Below, piece after piece: positions 18,388 to 29,366 of a stretch of DNA of 64,000 nucleotides. Origin of the DNA: DASXUX01 sp036504595 (GTDB taxonomy: Bacteria > Planctomycetota > SZUA-567 > H5-PLA8); the NCBI GenBank assembly GCA_036504595.1, contig DASXUX010000047.1, positions 62,001-126,000 of the forward strand. The letters are read 5' to 3'. Positions within the stretch are counted from its first letter, which is position 1. Each line of letters opens with the position of its first letter. The position numbers were made by a program, and so were the translations under genes. The notes under the pieces were generated by a model. It was not told the DNA's origin and did not search any database. It saw only the letters and a list, made by a program, of their open reading frames with translations.

Positions 18388-18747
18388 ATGAGTATTGCGC
18401 GCTCCACTCACCTGAAGGTTGGCGCACCGGCTGTGGTGATGCTCGCGACGATTGTCAACGTCGCGGTGGGAGATACTGCGTGCGCGGCGGCGCTGTCGGC
18501 TCAGCCGTGCCGGCCCGATCTGTCGTGGGCGCTCAAGGGCGGGGCCACGCATGCGGCTCAGTCCACGCGCGTGCTCATGGCGCGCAAAGCGGCGACGCAG
18601 ATCCGTTCACTGGATGCGGACGCGGTTCCAGCGGCAGCGTGCTCACCCCAGATTGCCATTCTTCCCGAAGTGCCCAGCGCGGCAAGCGCCCAGCTTGCGC
18701 CCGCGGCCGATCATCGCACCAGCACCTATCAGCACTCAGCCCCGTAA
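18388..18747 (+). CDS. Small exported protein upstream of secA (possible secretion-monitor leader)
   Basis: A 119-residue open frame of unknown family. The N-terminus (MSIARSTHLKVGAPAVVM then LATIVNVAVG) looks like a signal peptide. The rest is Ala/Pro-rich with few charged residues, ending HRTSTYQHSAP. It lies directly upstream of secA on the same strand. Two bases after its stop starts an inverted array whose far arm ends next to the secA ribosome-binding site. Size, export signal and position parallel SecM of E. coli, but there is no recognisable SecM arrest motif. The SD is weak, so the gene itself is not certain. Confidence 0.5.
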   Translation: MSIARSTHLKVGAPAVVMLATIVNVAVGDTACAAALSAQPCRPDLSWALKGGATHAAQSTRVLMARKAATQIRSLDADAVPAAACSPQIAILPEVPSAASAQLAPAADHRTSTYQHSAP

Positions 18748-18748
18748 C

Positions 18749-18855
18749 TTCAATGATGAATGCTGAATGATGAATGCGGAATGGGCGGAAGCGAAACCCG
18801 CCGTCCGTGTCATCGTTCATTATTCATCATTCCGAATTCCTCATTCATCATTGAA
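18749..18855. repeat. Inverted AATGATG heptamer array before secA
   Basis: The outer arms TTCAATGATGAATG (18749-18762) and CATTCATCATTGAA (18842-18855) pair perfectly over 14 bp. Inner units AATGCGG/AATGATG and their complements extend the stem imperfectly. The right arm ends 15 bases before the secA ATG, next to its AAAGGGA SD, so folding could limit secA translation. Confidence 0.8.
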
Positions 18856-18870
18856 TAAAGGGACTGGGCT

Positions 18871-22287
<3,417 letters not shown>

Positions 22288-22290
22288 GGC

Positions 22291-22327
22291 GGCTTGAGGC
22301 TTGAGACTTGAGGCTTGAGTGTGAGGT
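22291..22327 (+). repeat. GAGGCTT heptamer array
   Basis: Four or five units of GAGGCTT/GAGACTT begin four bases after the secA stop codon and precede the secA terminator. Confidence 0.75.
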
Positions 22328-22342
22328 CGGAAGCGGAGCAGT

Positions 22343-22385
22343 AGAGCCGTGTTGCCTGAAGGGGTGACACGGCTCTTTTCTTTTT
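22343..22385 (+). terminator. Rho-independent terminator of secA
   Basis: A perfect 10-bp stem (AGAGCCGTGT facing ACACGGCTCT) encloses a 14-base loop and is followed by TTTTCTTTTT. It lies about 55 bp after the secA stop. Confidence 0.9.
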
Positions 22386-22398
22386 GGGAACGGATTGC

Positions 22399-22443
22399 AC
22401 GACTTCAACACAGAGGCGCAGAGGACACGGAGGTCACAGAGAA
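22399..22443. repeat. CACAGAG-type array at the 3' end of the WD40-like gene
   Basis: Units of CACAGAG/GCGCAGAG/GACACGGAG follow the secA terminator and overlap the last codons of the minus-strand gene that ends at 22434, supplying its TQSSSL tail and stop. Confidence 0.65.
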
Positions 22444-23885
22444 GAGCTTTGGGTCTTGATCTGGGGTTTGGAGCGCACTCGAAGCTGCCTTCGGTCGGTG
22501 GCGGTGCTCCAGTAGAGGGCGCAGGAGAGGACGGCGGCGAGCCAGAATTCGGCGAGGGTGAGAATGCCCCAATACGAACCGGAGCGGCGGCGGGACCAGA
22601 TGTGCATGTTGCCGAGGGCGTCGCCGAAGATGAGTTTGTCAGTGCCGGCGTAGAGGGCGCTGGTGGCTTTCGTTTGCGCCGGGAACGCGAGGGGTTTGCC
22701 GGTCTTGAGATCCCAGATGCGGGCTGAACCTGGGGTGAAGGTGACGACTTCGCGCGCGTCGGGAGAGAAGGAGCCGAACCCTCCCTCAAAAAGCATTTCA
22801 CCTAGTTGATGCGTAAGATCATAGACGTACGTGCGCGACATATCTGTGCCAGAGACGGCGCCCCAGCGACTGTCCGGTGAGAACTCGACAATGCCCATGC
22901 TCGCGGGACTGAATGCCGCCACTTCGCCACGCTTGTCTAGATCAATGACTGACAATCGCGAACCATGTTCAGCCGCCACAAGGCGACCTTGGGGCGAAAA
23001 GTGGATGGAATCTGCCCAGTACGCAAACACGCGTTTTCCCGTCACGGTGTCAAGGAAAGCGGTGCGCGAACTCCTGATCGAGCGAACGGCAATACGAGTG
23101 CCGTTGGCCGACCATTCCACCGGAGTGCCCGGTTCGGAGAGCTTGATGCGTTCGCCGGTTTCGATGTTCTCAATGGTGTCGTAAAGGATGCCTGGCGCAT
23201 CCGCATCTTCATCCACGGACGGTGGGAGCACAATTCGCTTACCGTCTGGCGAGAGCCGCGAAACGAGAACGCCGGTATACTTGCGGGTTTCGATTTTGCG
23301 GCCGGTCTGCGCGTCCCAGACGTTGAGTGGGATCTTCCAGGGGGCTATTTGACCACTAGGTGTGAGTCTGAAGGCGTATCCCATCTGAGGCGTATAGACG
23401 CGCAAACCGTCGGCAGTGAAGGCCAGTTTTTCAAGGCTGTCCAGATCCTCCAGTTTCGCCAATTCACGCCCGCTCAGCGTTTCGCTGATGACGGCGGTTG
23501 TGTCGGACGTGTAGGTGAGAATGCGCTGGCCGTCTTGCGAGCGGGCGGCGAAACCGGAGATGGTGCGTTCGAGTGCCCAAGGTTCCCATCGCCACCACAG
23601 GCCGCCGAGGGCTCCGACAAGGAGAACGACGATGAGCAGGGTGCGGAGCGAGAATTGGGATTTTCTCATGAAGTAAAGCGCAAGAGCCATGAGCGGGACG
23701 GCGTACCAGACTTTGACGACGGCTTTGGCGAGGTTCAACCAAAGGAGGAGCGCGGGCGAAAGAGATTGAGACGGGATTTGGCCGACGAGGCGCTCGAGTT
23801 CCGGCACGGCGAAGAAGCCGAGAAGCATCATCGCGGCTGCGCAAAGGAGCAGCGGGCGGAGGAAGCGGCGGGTGTCGATGGCCAT
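22434..23885 (-). CDS. Membrane-anchored WD40/beta-propeller-like protein
   Basis: A membrane protein of unknown role. Three N-terminal hydrophobic helices (about residues 8-28, 48-70 and 80-100) include SQFSLRTLLIVVLLVG, whose FSLRTLL core is a frequent signature of planctomycete membrane proteins. From about residue 120 on, blades with motifs such as SRLSPDGKRIV, VEFSPDSRWGAVSG and ARIWDLKTGKPL indicate a WD40-type propeller facing one side of the membrane. A hydrophobic helix occurs again near residues 440-465. The start at 23885 is preferred to a TTG at 23939, but neither has a good SD. The C-terminal codons run into a repeat tract. Confidence 0.75.
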   Translation of the reverse strand: MAIDTRRFLRPLLLCAAAMMLLGFFAVPELERLVGQIPSQSLSPALLLWLNLAKAVVKVWYAVPLMALALYFMRKSQFSLRTLLIVVLLVGALGGLWWRWEPWALERTISGFAARSQDGQRILTYTSDTTAVISETLSGRELAKLEDLDSLEKLAFTADGLRVYTPQMGYAFRLTPSGQIAPWKIPLNVWDAQTGRKIETRKYTGVLVSRLSPDGKRIVLPPSVDEDADAPGILYDTIENIETGERIKLSEPGTPVEWSANGTRIAVRSIRSSRTAFLDTVTGKRVFAYWADSIHFSPQGRLVAAEHGSRLSVIDLDKRGEVAAFSPASMGIVEFSPDSRWGAVSGTDMSRTYVYDLTHQLGEMLFEGGFGSFSPDAREVVTFTPGSARIWDLKTGKPLAFPAQTKATSALYAGTDKLIFGDALGNMHIWSRRRSGSYWGILTLAEFWLAAVLSCALYWSTATDRRQLRVRSKPQIKTQSSSL

Positions 23886-24283
23886 AGCTGTAGGATACAA
23901 CGAGCGACGGGGCGAAAAAAATCGCGAAAAATGAAGCAACCTTTCGAAGGGCAGAGCGTTCTATATAAGGAGGATGTTTGGGGGTGGCGGCTGCGCCGGG
24001 AATGCACATGTGCACTCTTGGACAGAAGAACGGCAGGGTTCGGGGTCCAGGGGTCGGGGTTCAGGGTTGGCAAGCGAGAGTTGTGACGCACTTGTGCAGT
24101 TCTGGACAAAAGAAGGGCAGGGTTCAGGGCGGACAATTTAGCAAAATGTCCTACGATGCGAAAAGTTGTAACGCGGCATGAAGCGTGATAGGTTGTAGTA
24201 GCGTAATCCTCCTGGATTGCGACCGATGCGCTGGGTGCGCGACGCAATCCGGGAGGATTGCGCCACAAAGAGGGGGCGCGACG
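23886..24283. repeat. Composite repeat modules plus REP-like palindrome
   Basis: From about 24002 to 24150 there are two copies of a module made of a GCACATGTGC-type palindrome, TTGGACAGAAGAA and GGCAGGGTTC. The first copy runs into GGTTCGG/GGTCCAG heptamers, and the second ends in GGACAATTTAGCAAAATGTCC. The same modules occur at 59612-60020 and 50235-50300. At 24193-24266 a REP-like hairpin (TAATCCTCCTGGATTGCG facing CGCAATCCGGGAGGATTGCG) lies close upstream of the next gene. I find no supported gene here. A short frame from 23976 is just the repeat read through. Confidence 0.7.
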
Positions 24284-25654
24284 ATGACCAGTATGGCGGT
24301 GGCCTCCACGGACTGTTTTTGGGCGCGGGAGAAACTGCGCGGGTTTGCGGCGCGGGCGTTGGCGCGGCTGCGGACGCAGATCGCCATCGATGCGACATTC
24401 GTGGTGTTCGCGGCATCGCTTTGCCTGCTGGTTATTGCGATTTTCCTGGACCGCCTGCTGTCGCTATCACGCGTCGGGATCAACATCTGGATTATCTGGG
24501 GCGGGATTTCGGCGTTGGGGATTCCATACATTCTCTGGCGAACGTATACGCCGCGTCTGCATCAGGCTTTGGCGGCGGTGCTGGCCGACGATCGTATGGG
24601 CCTCAACGCGCGGCTCTGCACGGCGCTGAGCCTGGACCTGGAAGACCCGGCGGTCGCGCCATTCAGCGAGCCATTTTTCGCGGAGGCGCTGGAGAAGCTG
24701 CAACGGCTGGATGTCGAGCGCGCGTTTCCAATTCGTGTGCCGCGCTTCTGGGCGTTGCTGCTGATTCCGGCGTTCACCGCGTTTGGTCTGCACCACTTCA
24801 TGGAGTATCAGGATCAGCTTGGCCTGGAAGCCCGGCGCGAGCAGCGTCGCAAAGCCGAGGAGGTTCGGCAGAAAGCGGCGTCGGCTCTGGAAGGCAAGCT
24901 GGAGGACATGAAGAAGAAGATCGAGGACCGCCCCGATCAGGCCGGCGGGAACTTCAAAGTCAACCAGCTCATGAAGCAAGCCGACCAGATCGTGAAAGAC
25001 TTGAAGGAAGGCAACCGCGACGCGAATGAGGCGCTGCTGGCGCTGGGGCAGCTCAAGCGCGAGATCGAGCAAGAGAAGGACAAGATCGCCGAAGGCAAAG
25101 AGTTCATGGATCGCATGAAGAAGCTCCAGGACAAGAACCTGAATTTGGACGATGGCGATCTGACAAAGGCTGTTTCGGAAGCGCTGAAGATGGGCGATCC
25201 CGGCGCGGCGGCGCGGCAACTGCGCAAGATGGCCAACGAACTGCGCAAAGACATCCTCGACAATCCGAACAAGACCGACGCGCAGAAGCAGGCGGAGCTT
25301 GAAAAGCTGAAGAAGGAAGTCGAGAAACTCGCCGGCGCGCTGGCCGAAGACGAAGCGTTGCGCCAGAACCTGCGCGAGCTTTCTGAAAAAGTGATGGGCG
25401 CGGCGGAGTTCGAAAAGCTGAGGGAGGAACTGAAGAAGCAGGCAGAAAAGGAAGGCAAGGGCGCCGACAAGAAGATGGACGAGATCGGCAAGCAAATCGA
25501 GAAAGTGGCCGAGGAGCTGGAGCGCCTGGAAGAAGACGACGACGTGGCTTTGAACGAAAACGAAAAGAACGAGATGGATCAGCTCGACAACATGGAGGAC
25601 GGCGTGGATGACGCCATGGACGGGCTGGCTCAAAACGAACCCGGAGGTGGGTGA
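24284..25654 (+). CDS. Coiled-coil membrane protein, N-terminal part (ends at in-frame TGA)
   Basis: Membrane protein with two hydrophobic helices near residues 33-80, another near 160-180, then about 280 residues of Lys/Glu-rich helix (for example KKEVEKLAGALAEDEALRQN) predicted to be a coiled coil, resembling DUF4175-type proteins. AGGGGGC precedes the ATG at 24284. The frame ends at TGA 25652-25654 in a Gly-rich context (GGG, stop, PNGGQGQAG). The same frame stays open for another 199 codons with a conserved-looking C-terminal domain. The stop therefore looks like a nonsense change of GGA (Gly), a sequencing error, or a readthrough site in the leaky TGAC context. Confidence 0.72.
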   Translation: MTSMAVASTDCFWAREKLRGFAARALARLRTQIAIDATFVVFAASLCLLVIAIFLDRLLSLSRVGINIWIIWGGISALGIPYILWRTYTPRLHQALAAVLADDRMGLNARLCTALSLDLEDPAVAPFSEPFFAEALEKLQRLDVERAFPIRVPRFWALLLIPAFTAFGLHHFMEYQDQLGLEARREQRRKAEEVRQKAASALEGKLEDMKKKIEDRPDQAGGNFKVNQLMKQADQIVKDLKEGNRDANEALLALGQLKREIEQEKDKIAEGKEFMDRMKKLQDKNLNLDDGDLTKAVSEALKMGDPGAAARQLRKMANELRKDILDNPNKTDAQKQAELEKLKKEVEKLAGALAEDEALRQNLRELSEKVMGAAEFEKLREELKKQAEKEGKGADKKMDEIGKQIEKVAEELERLEEDDDVALNENEKNEMDQLDNMEDGVDDAMDGLAQNEPGGG

Positions 25655-25741
25655 CCCAACGGCGGCCAGGGGCAAGCCGGGTGCTCGCCCAACGGACAGC
25701 AAGGCGGACAGCAGGGCGGAAAACAAGCTGGCAAGCGTGCG

Positions 25742-26251
25742 ATGAAGGGCAAGCAGGGCAAGAAGCTCGCGCAAGGCGGCCAGCAAGGCGGGGCGAAACG
25801 AAATCAAGGCGGGCAAGACAACCAGGACGGCGACAAGGGACAAAAGCAGGGTAAGCCGGGCAACGGCCTTGGCGGCGGGCCAGGAATGGGCGCGCGGCCG
25901 TATCGCGACATCGCCGATCCGGGCTTCAAAGGCGAACACTTGAAGGGAGACATGCAGAACGGGGCGATCACGAGCTTGTCGCATTTCCGCGGACAGGGTG
26001 CGAAGAGCGACGCGCCGGCGGAGTTCGTCAAGTATCTGGACTCTGTGGAAAAGGACCCGGCCAGTTCGCTGGAGCTCGAACGCGTCCCGCGTGACGCTCG
26101 CGACGTGGTGCAAGACTATTTCTTGAACGTGAAGAAGGGCGCGGGAATTCAGCCGCCGCCGCCCGTTGCGCCGCCGCAAGCTCCGCAGCCGAAGGCTGAG
26201 CCCGCACCGAAGGCGCCGGCGGGGCCGGCGAAAGAGGCGTTGAAAGAATAG
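25742..26251 (+). CDS. C-terminal continuation of the coiled-coil membrane protein
   Basis: Same reading frame as the gene ending at 25654. The first ATG after the stop is at 25742 but has no SD, so independent translation is doubtful. The frame is open from 25655 on. A Gly/Gln/Lys-rich linker (GGQQGG, KQGKPGNGLGGG) leads to a compact domain containing RPYRDIADPGFKGEHLKGD and ELERVPRDARDVVQDYF, then a Pro/Ala-rich tail. It is best regarded as the C-terminal third of a protein of about 655 residues (24284-26251). Confidence 0.55.
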   Translation: MKGKQGKKLAQGGQQGGAKRNQGGQDNQDGDKGQKQGKPGNGLGGGPGMGARPYRDIADPGFKGEHLKGDMQNGAITSLSHFRGQGAKSDAPAEFVKYLDSVEKDPASSLELERVPRDARDVVQDYFLNVKKGAGIQPPPPVAPPQAPQPKAEPAPKAPAGPAKEALKE

Positions 26252-26291
26252 AAGGGGAGAAAAGGAGAAGGGGAGACGGGGAGACGGGGGA
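26250..26291 (+). repeat. GGGGAGA/GGGGAGAC short tandem array
   Basis: Purine-rich units of seven to eight bases (GGGAGAA, GGGGAGAC) start at the stop codon of the preceding frame and lie between it and the convergent corA gene. Confidence 0.65.
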
Positions 26292-26320
26292 AACAGCGAA
26301 GCAAACAGACTGCTTCGTGC

Positions 26321-27439
26321 CTACTGGTTACTTTCTCTATCAGCCGCGAAGATCCAGCCCTTATGCCAGAAGTAGCCGACGAGCGAGCAACCGGTCAGGA
26401 GCATGAAGAGGAGCAAGCCGACGTAGCCGTAGGGAGATTTGAGTTCTGGCATATTCCACGGTGAGGCATTGGTATCGAAGTTCATGCCGTAGAGGCCCGC
26501 CAAGAATGTGAGCGGAATGAAGATGGTCGAGATGATCGTCAGGACTTTCATGATTTCGTTGGTGCGGTTGGCGATCGCGGACAGGTAAACGTCGTGCAGT
26601 CCTGACGTGATTTCGCGGTAGGTTTCGACGATGTCCATGACTTGCACCGCATGGTCGTAACAGTCGCGCAGGAAAATGCGGACCTCCTGTGGGATCAGCG
26701 GGCTGTCGTCGCGGATGAGCTGGTTCACCGTGTCGCGCTGCGGGAAGATCACGCGCCGCAGGTCGAGCAGTTCGCGCTTGGCGGTGTGAAGCTGCATGAA
26801 CGTCCTGGGCGAAGGATTGGTGACGGTCTGCATTTCGAGTTCTTCGAGGAATTCGCCGTAGCGTTCGAGCACCGGGAAATAGTGATCGACGATCGTGTCG
26901 AGAATGGAATACGCGAGATAGGCCGCTCCGCTGCGGCGATGCATCCCGCCGCTGCGCCGCACGCGCTGCCGGACGGGGTCAAGGCAATCCGGTTCGTCGT
27001 GGAGCGTGAGGACGTAGTTCTTGCCGAGGATGATGCTGAGTTGCGCGGCCTCCATGTCGTCGGCGGCTTTAAGCATAACCATGCGCGCGAGAATGAAGTG
27101 GTAGTGATCGTACAGGTCGGCTTTCGGACGCTGCGGGCTGTGCGCGATGTCTTCGAGCGTGAGCGGATGGATGTCAAAGAGCGCGGCGAGTTCGCGAAGC
27201 GTTTTCTCATCGCAGGGGCCGGCAACGTCGATCCACGTCACGCCGGGCTTGCAGAGAAACGGCGGGATGTCCGCCGGTGCGCTAAGAGTGCGCTCCTCGC
27301 AGCGGTCGAGCGCGTACGAGATCACGTTGATCGCGGGCGGCTTGGCGACGGGCTTGAGGTCCAGCGTGCCGGGCGACGCGCCGGGCACAATCGGTGACTT
27401 GTCGCGATGCAGGTGTTTGAGGCGAATGTGCTTGGCCAT
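26321..27439 (-). CDS. corA: CorA-family magnesium/cobalt transporter
   Basis: Homopentameric Mg2+ channel of the CorA family. The cytoplasmic N-terminal domain (about 1-290) is followed by two C-terminal membrane helices. The signature YGMNF lies at the end of the first helix (FIPLTFLAGLYGMNF), and a short loop with NMPELKSPYG leads to the second. The length of 372 residues is normal. I chose the start at 27439 (MAKHIRLKHL). The longer frame upstream would read through a REP-like palindrome. The SD is weak. It is transcribed in the same direction as murA, but the two are separated by the palindrome. Confidence 0.92.
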   Translation of the reverse strand: MAKHIRLKHLHRDKSPIVPGASPGTLDLKPVAKPPAINVISYALDRCEERTLSAPADIPPFLCKPGVTWIDVAGPCDEKTLRELAALFDIHPLTLEDIAHSPQRPKADLYDHYHFILARMVMLKAADDMEAAQLSIILGKNYVLTLHDEPDCLDPVRQRVRRSGGMHRRSGAAYLAYSILDTIVDHYFPVLERYGEFLEELEMQTVTNPSPRTFMQLHTAKRELLDLRRVIFPQRDTVNQLIRDDSPLIPQEVRIFLRDCYDHAVQVMDIVETYREITSGLHDVYLSAIANRTNEIMKVLTIISTIFIPLTFLAGLYGMNFDTNASPWNMPELKSPYGYVGLLLFMLLTGCSLVGYFWHKGWIFAADRESNQ

Positions 27440-27452
27440 AGCTGGCGTCCCG

Positions 27453-27505
27453 TTGTAGCGCAAGCCTCTCAGCTTAACACGCAATCCCGGAGGATTGCGC
27501 TACAG
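27453..27505. repeat. REP-like palindrome between murA and corA
   Basis: TTGTAGCGCAAGCCT is followed by ACGCAATCCCGGAGGATTGC and GCTACA, which can fold on itself. The same family occurs at 24193-24266 and 38132-38160. Its right edge supplies the TAG stop codon of murA (27500-27502). Confidence 0.7.
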
Positions 27506-28792
27506 CGCCGGCGGCTTTTCGATCGTCTCGTCGGGCAGGCGTTTGATCACGGCGCCGAGCGACCGCAGTTTTTGCTCGAAGCTCTCGTAGCCGCGGTCGA
27601 TGTGATAGATGCGGTGCAGGTGCGTCTCGCCTTCGGCGGCCAGACCCGCGAGCGTCAGCGCGGCGCCGGCGCGCAGGTCGCTGGCCATCACCGGCGCGCC
27701 CTGGAGCTTGTCCACGCCGATGACGACGCAGGTGTTGTTGATCTTTTGGATGCGCGCGCCCATGCGCTTGAGTTCGGCCACATGATTCAGCCGGTCGGGA
27801 TAGATGCCGTCGGTCAGCACGCTCGCGCCTTTGCCCAGAGCCATCAGCGCCATCAGCGGCGCTTGAAGGTCCGTCGGAAAGCCGGGGTAGGGCAGGGTGG
27901 AAAGTTCCAGTTCGGTCGGCCGACCCGTCATGCCAAGTGCCACGACTTTGCAGTTCCGTGTGAACGCGATGCCGGCTTCGTGGAACTTATCGAAAACCGA
28001 TTCGAGATGGGTGGGCTCGATGTTGTTCACGACCACTTCGCCTTGCGTGATCGCGCCGGCCATCAGCAGCGTGGCGGCTTCAATCCGGTCGGGTATGACG
28101 CGGTGCTCGCAGCCTTCCAGCCGCCGCACGCCTTTGATGTGGATGCGATGGCTGCCCGCGCCTTCGATGCTCGCGCCCATTTCGTTCAGGAAATTCGCGA
28201 GGTCCACGACTTCCGGTTCGCACGCGGCGTGTTCGATGACGGTCTGGCCTTCGGCGAGCACCGCGGCCATCATCACATTGCCGGTGCCGGTCACCGAGGA
28301 GCCGGTCGGCCCGCCGAGATAAATGTTCGCGCCGCGCAGCTTCTTGGCTTGAGCGATGACATAGCCGTGCTCGATCTTGATGTCGGCGCCCAGCGCGCGC
28401 AGGCCCTTCAGGTGCAAATCGACGGGCCGGTCGCCAAACGCGCAGCCGCCAGGCAGCGAAACTTTCGCATAGCCGCGCTTGGCCAGCAGCGGGCCGAGCA
28501 CGCAGAAGCTCGCGCGCATCATGCTGACCAGTTCGTACGGCGCAATGCTGCAATCTTCGCTGACCACGCGGGTATTGATGCGGCCGGCGGTGTCGCGTTC
28601 GACGCTGACGCCCAGCTTCTTCAAAATGTTGGCGAGCGTGTCCACGTCGCGCAGGCGCGGCACGTTGGTGATCGCGCACGGCCCTTCGGCCAGAATGGTC
28701 GCGGCGAGAATCGGCAGCGAAGAATTTTTCGATCCGCTGGCGCTGACTTCGCCCTTCAAGCGGTGCCCGCCTTCAATTACGAATTTTTCCAC
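27500..28792 (-). CDS. murA: UDP-N-acetylglucosamine 1-carboxyvinyltransferase
   Basis: Catalyses the first committed step of peptidoglycan synthesis, transferring enolpyruvate from PEP to UDP-GlcNAc. The family signatures SGSKNSSLPILAA (usually GAKNA), the catalytic loop LPGGCAFGDRPVDLHL with the reactive Cys at about 117, and the late stretch PGFPTDLQAPLMAL are all present. The product of about 430 residues is of normal length. I prefer the GTG at 28792 (giving MEKFVIEGGHRLKGEV, the usual MurA N-terminus, preceded by GGGGGAA) to the ATG at 28828, which has no SD. A cysteine rather than aspartate in the loop suggests sensitivity to fosfomycin, by family knowledge. Confidence 0.95.
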   Translation of the reverse strand: MEKFVIEGGHRLKGEVSASGSKNSSLPILAATILAEGPCAITNVPRLRDVDTLANILKKLGVSVERDTAGRINTRVVSEDCSIAPYELVSMMRASFCVLGPLLAKRGYAKVSLPGGCAFGDRPVDLHLKGLRALGADIKIEHGYVIAQAKKLRGANIYLGGPTGSSVTGTGNVMMAAVLAEGQTVIEHAACEPEVVDLANFLNEMGASIEGAGSHRIHIKGVRRLEGCEHRVIPDRIEAATLLMAGAITQGEVVVNNIEPTHLESVFDKFHEAGIAFTRNCKVVALGMTGRPTELELSTLPYPGFPTDLQAPLMALMALGKGASVLTDGIYPDRLNHVAELKRMGARIQKINNTCVVIGVDKLQGAPVMASDLRAGAALTLAGLAAEGETHLHRIYHIDRGYESFEQKLRSLGAVIKRLPDETIEKPPAL

Positions 28793-28896
28793 GGCATTTC
28801 CCCCGGCAGCATGAGACAGCGTACTCATGGTATCGTCGGAAGAGTCGCGTGAGTTAAGGGGGAAACGCGCCGCGGACCGGAACGCCGCAAAAAGGC

Positions 28897-28936
28897 GGAG
28901 TCTGAGAGCCTGCGCAGCGACAGACTCTCAGACTCC
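28897..28936 (-). terminator. Terminator downstream of rpmB
   Basis: Arms GGAGTCTGAGAG and CTCTCAGACTCC pair perfectly over 12 bp. On the minus strand the hairpin is followed by GCCTTTTTG, and on the plus strand by TTTATTTTT. It lies between the end of rpmB and the start of murA and may insulate both directions. Confidence 0.82.
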
Positions 28937-28961
28937 TTTATTTTTCAACGAGCTGTTAATT

Positions 28962-29240
28962 TTACTTCGCAGCCTTCTCGGCCCGAATCGCCGCCATCTG
29001 CTTCTGGTTCGGCGCCTTGTTGATGCGGCCGCTCTTGATGCACTTGCTGCACACCCAGACGCGATGCACGTGGCCATTGGCCTCGACGATCTTCAGGTGC
29101 TGCAAGTTGGGCTTGAACCAGCGGCCCGTCTTGCCTGTCACCTTCACGCCGATACCGCCCTTCCATTTGGCGACACCGCGATGCACATACTTGTTCCCCG
29201 TCGCGGGCGCTTTATCACAGTAATTGCAACGACCTGGCAT
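28962..29240 (-). CDS. rpmB: 50S ribosomal protein L28
   Basis: Protein of the large ribosomal subunit. The N-terminal CNYC and the later CSKC pair (residues 5-8 and about 67-70) form a zinc-binding site as in C+ forms of L28. The core KWKGGIGVKVTGKTGRWFKPN is characteristic. The product is 92 residues long, slightly longer than the usual 63-80. GAGGAG precedes the ATG. A hairpin terminator follows the gene. It lies downstream of an EF-G-like gene on the same strand, separated by a heptamer array, so the two translation genes might share a transcript. Confidence 0.95.
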   Translation of the reverse strand: MPGRCNYCDKAPATGNKYVHRGVAKWKGGIGVKVTGKTGRWFKPNLQHLKIVEANGHVHRVWVCSKCIKSGRINKAPNQKQMAAIRAEKAAK

Positions 29241-29268
29241 GGCACTTACTCCTCTTTTAATGCGAGCC

Positions 29269-29362
29269 TAGAGTCTGGAGTCTTGGGCCTGGAGTCTACA
29301 GCAACGCCAGACGCGACTTCAGCCTCAAAGACTCCAGACTCCGGACTCCAGACTCCAGACTG
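29269..29362. repeat. Inverted heptamer array, GACTCCA family
   Basis: The left arm (29269-29298) has GAGTCTG/GAGTCTT units and the right arm (29329-29362) has GACTCCA/GACTCCG units, reverse complements of each other. It is nearly the same as the array at 3324-3409 and lies between the EF-G-like gene and rpmB. Confidence 0.82.
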
Positions 29363-29366
29363 GAAT

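Noticed and set aside
23976..24150. Short frame with AAGGAGG before ATG at 23976
   Set aside because: It reads through composite repeat modules, and the SD touches the ATG with almost no spacing.
25652..25654. Selenocysteine or TGA reassignment at the split coiled-coil gene
   Set aside because: The context is a Gly-rich linker, not a redox site, and TGA ends other genes normally in this window.
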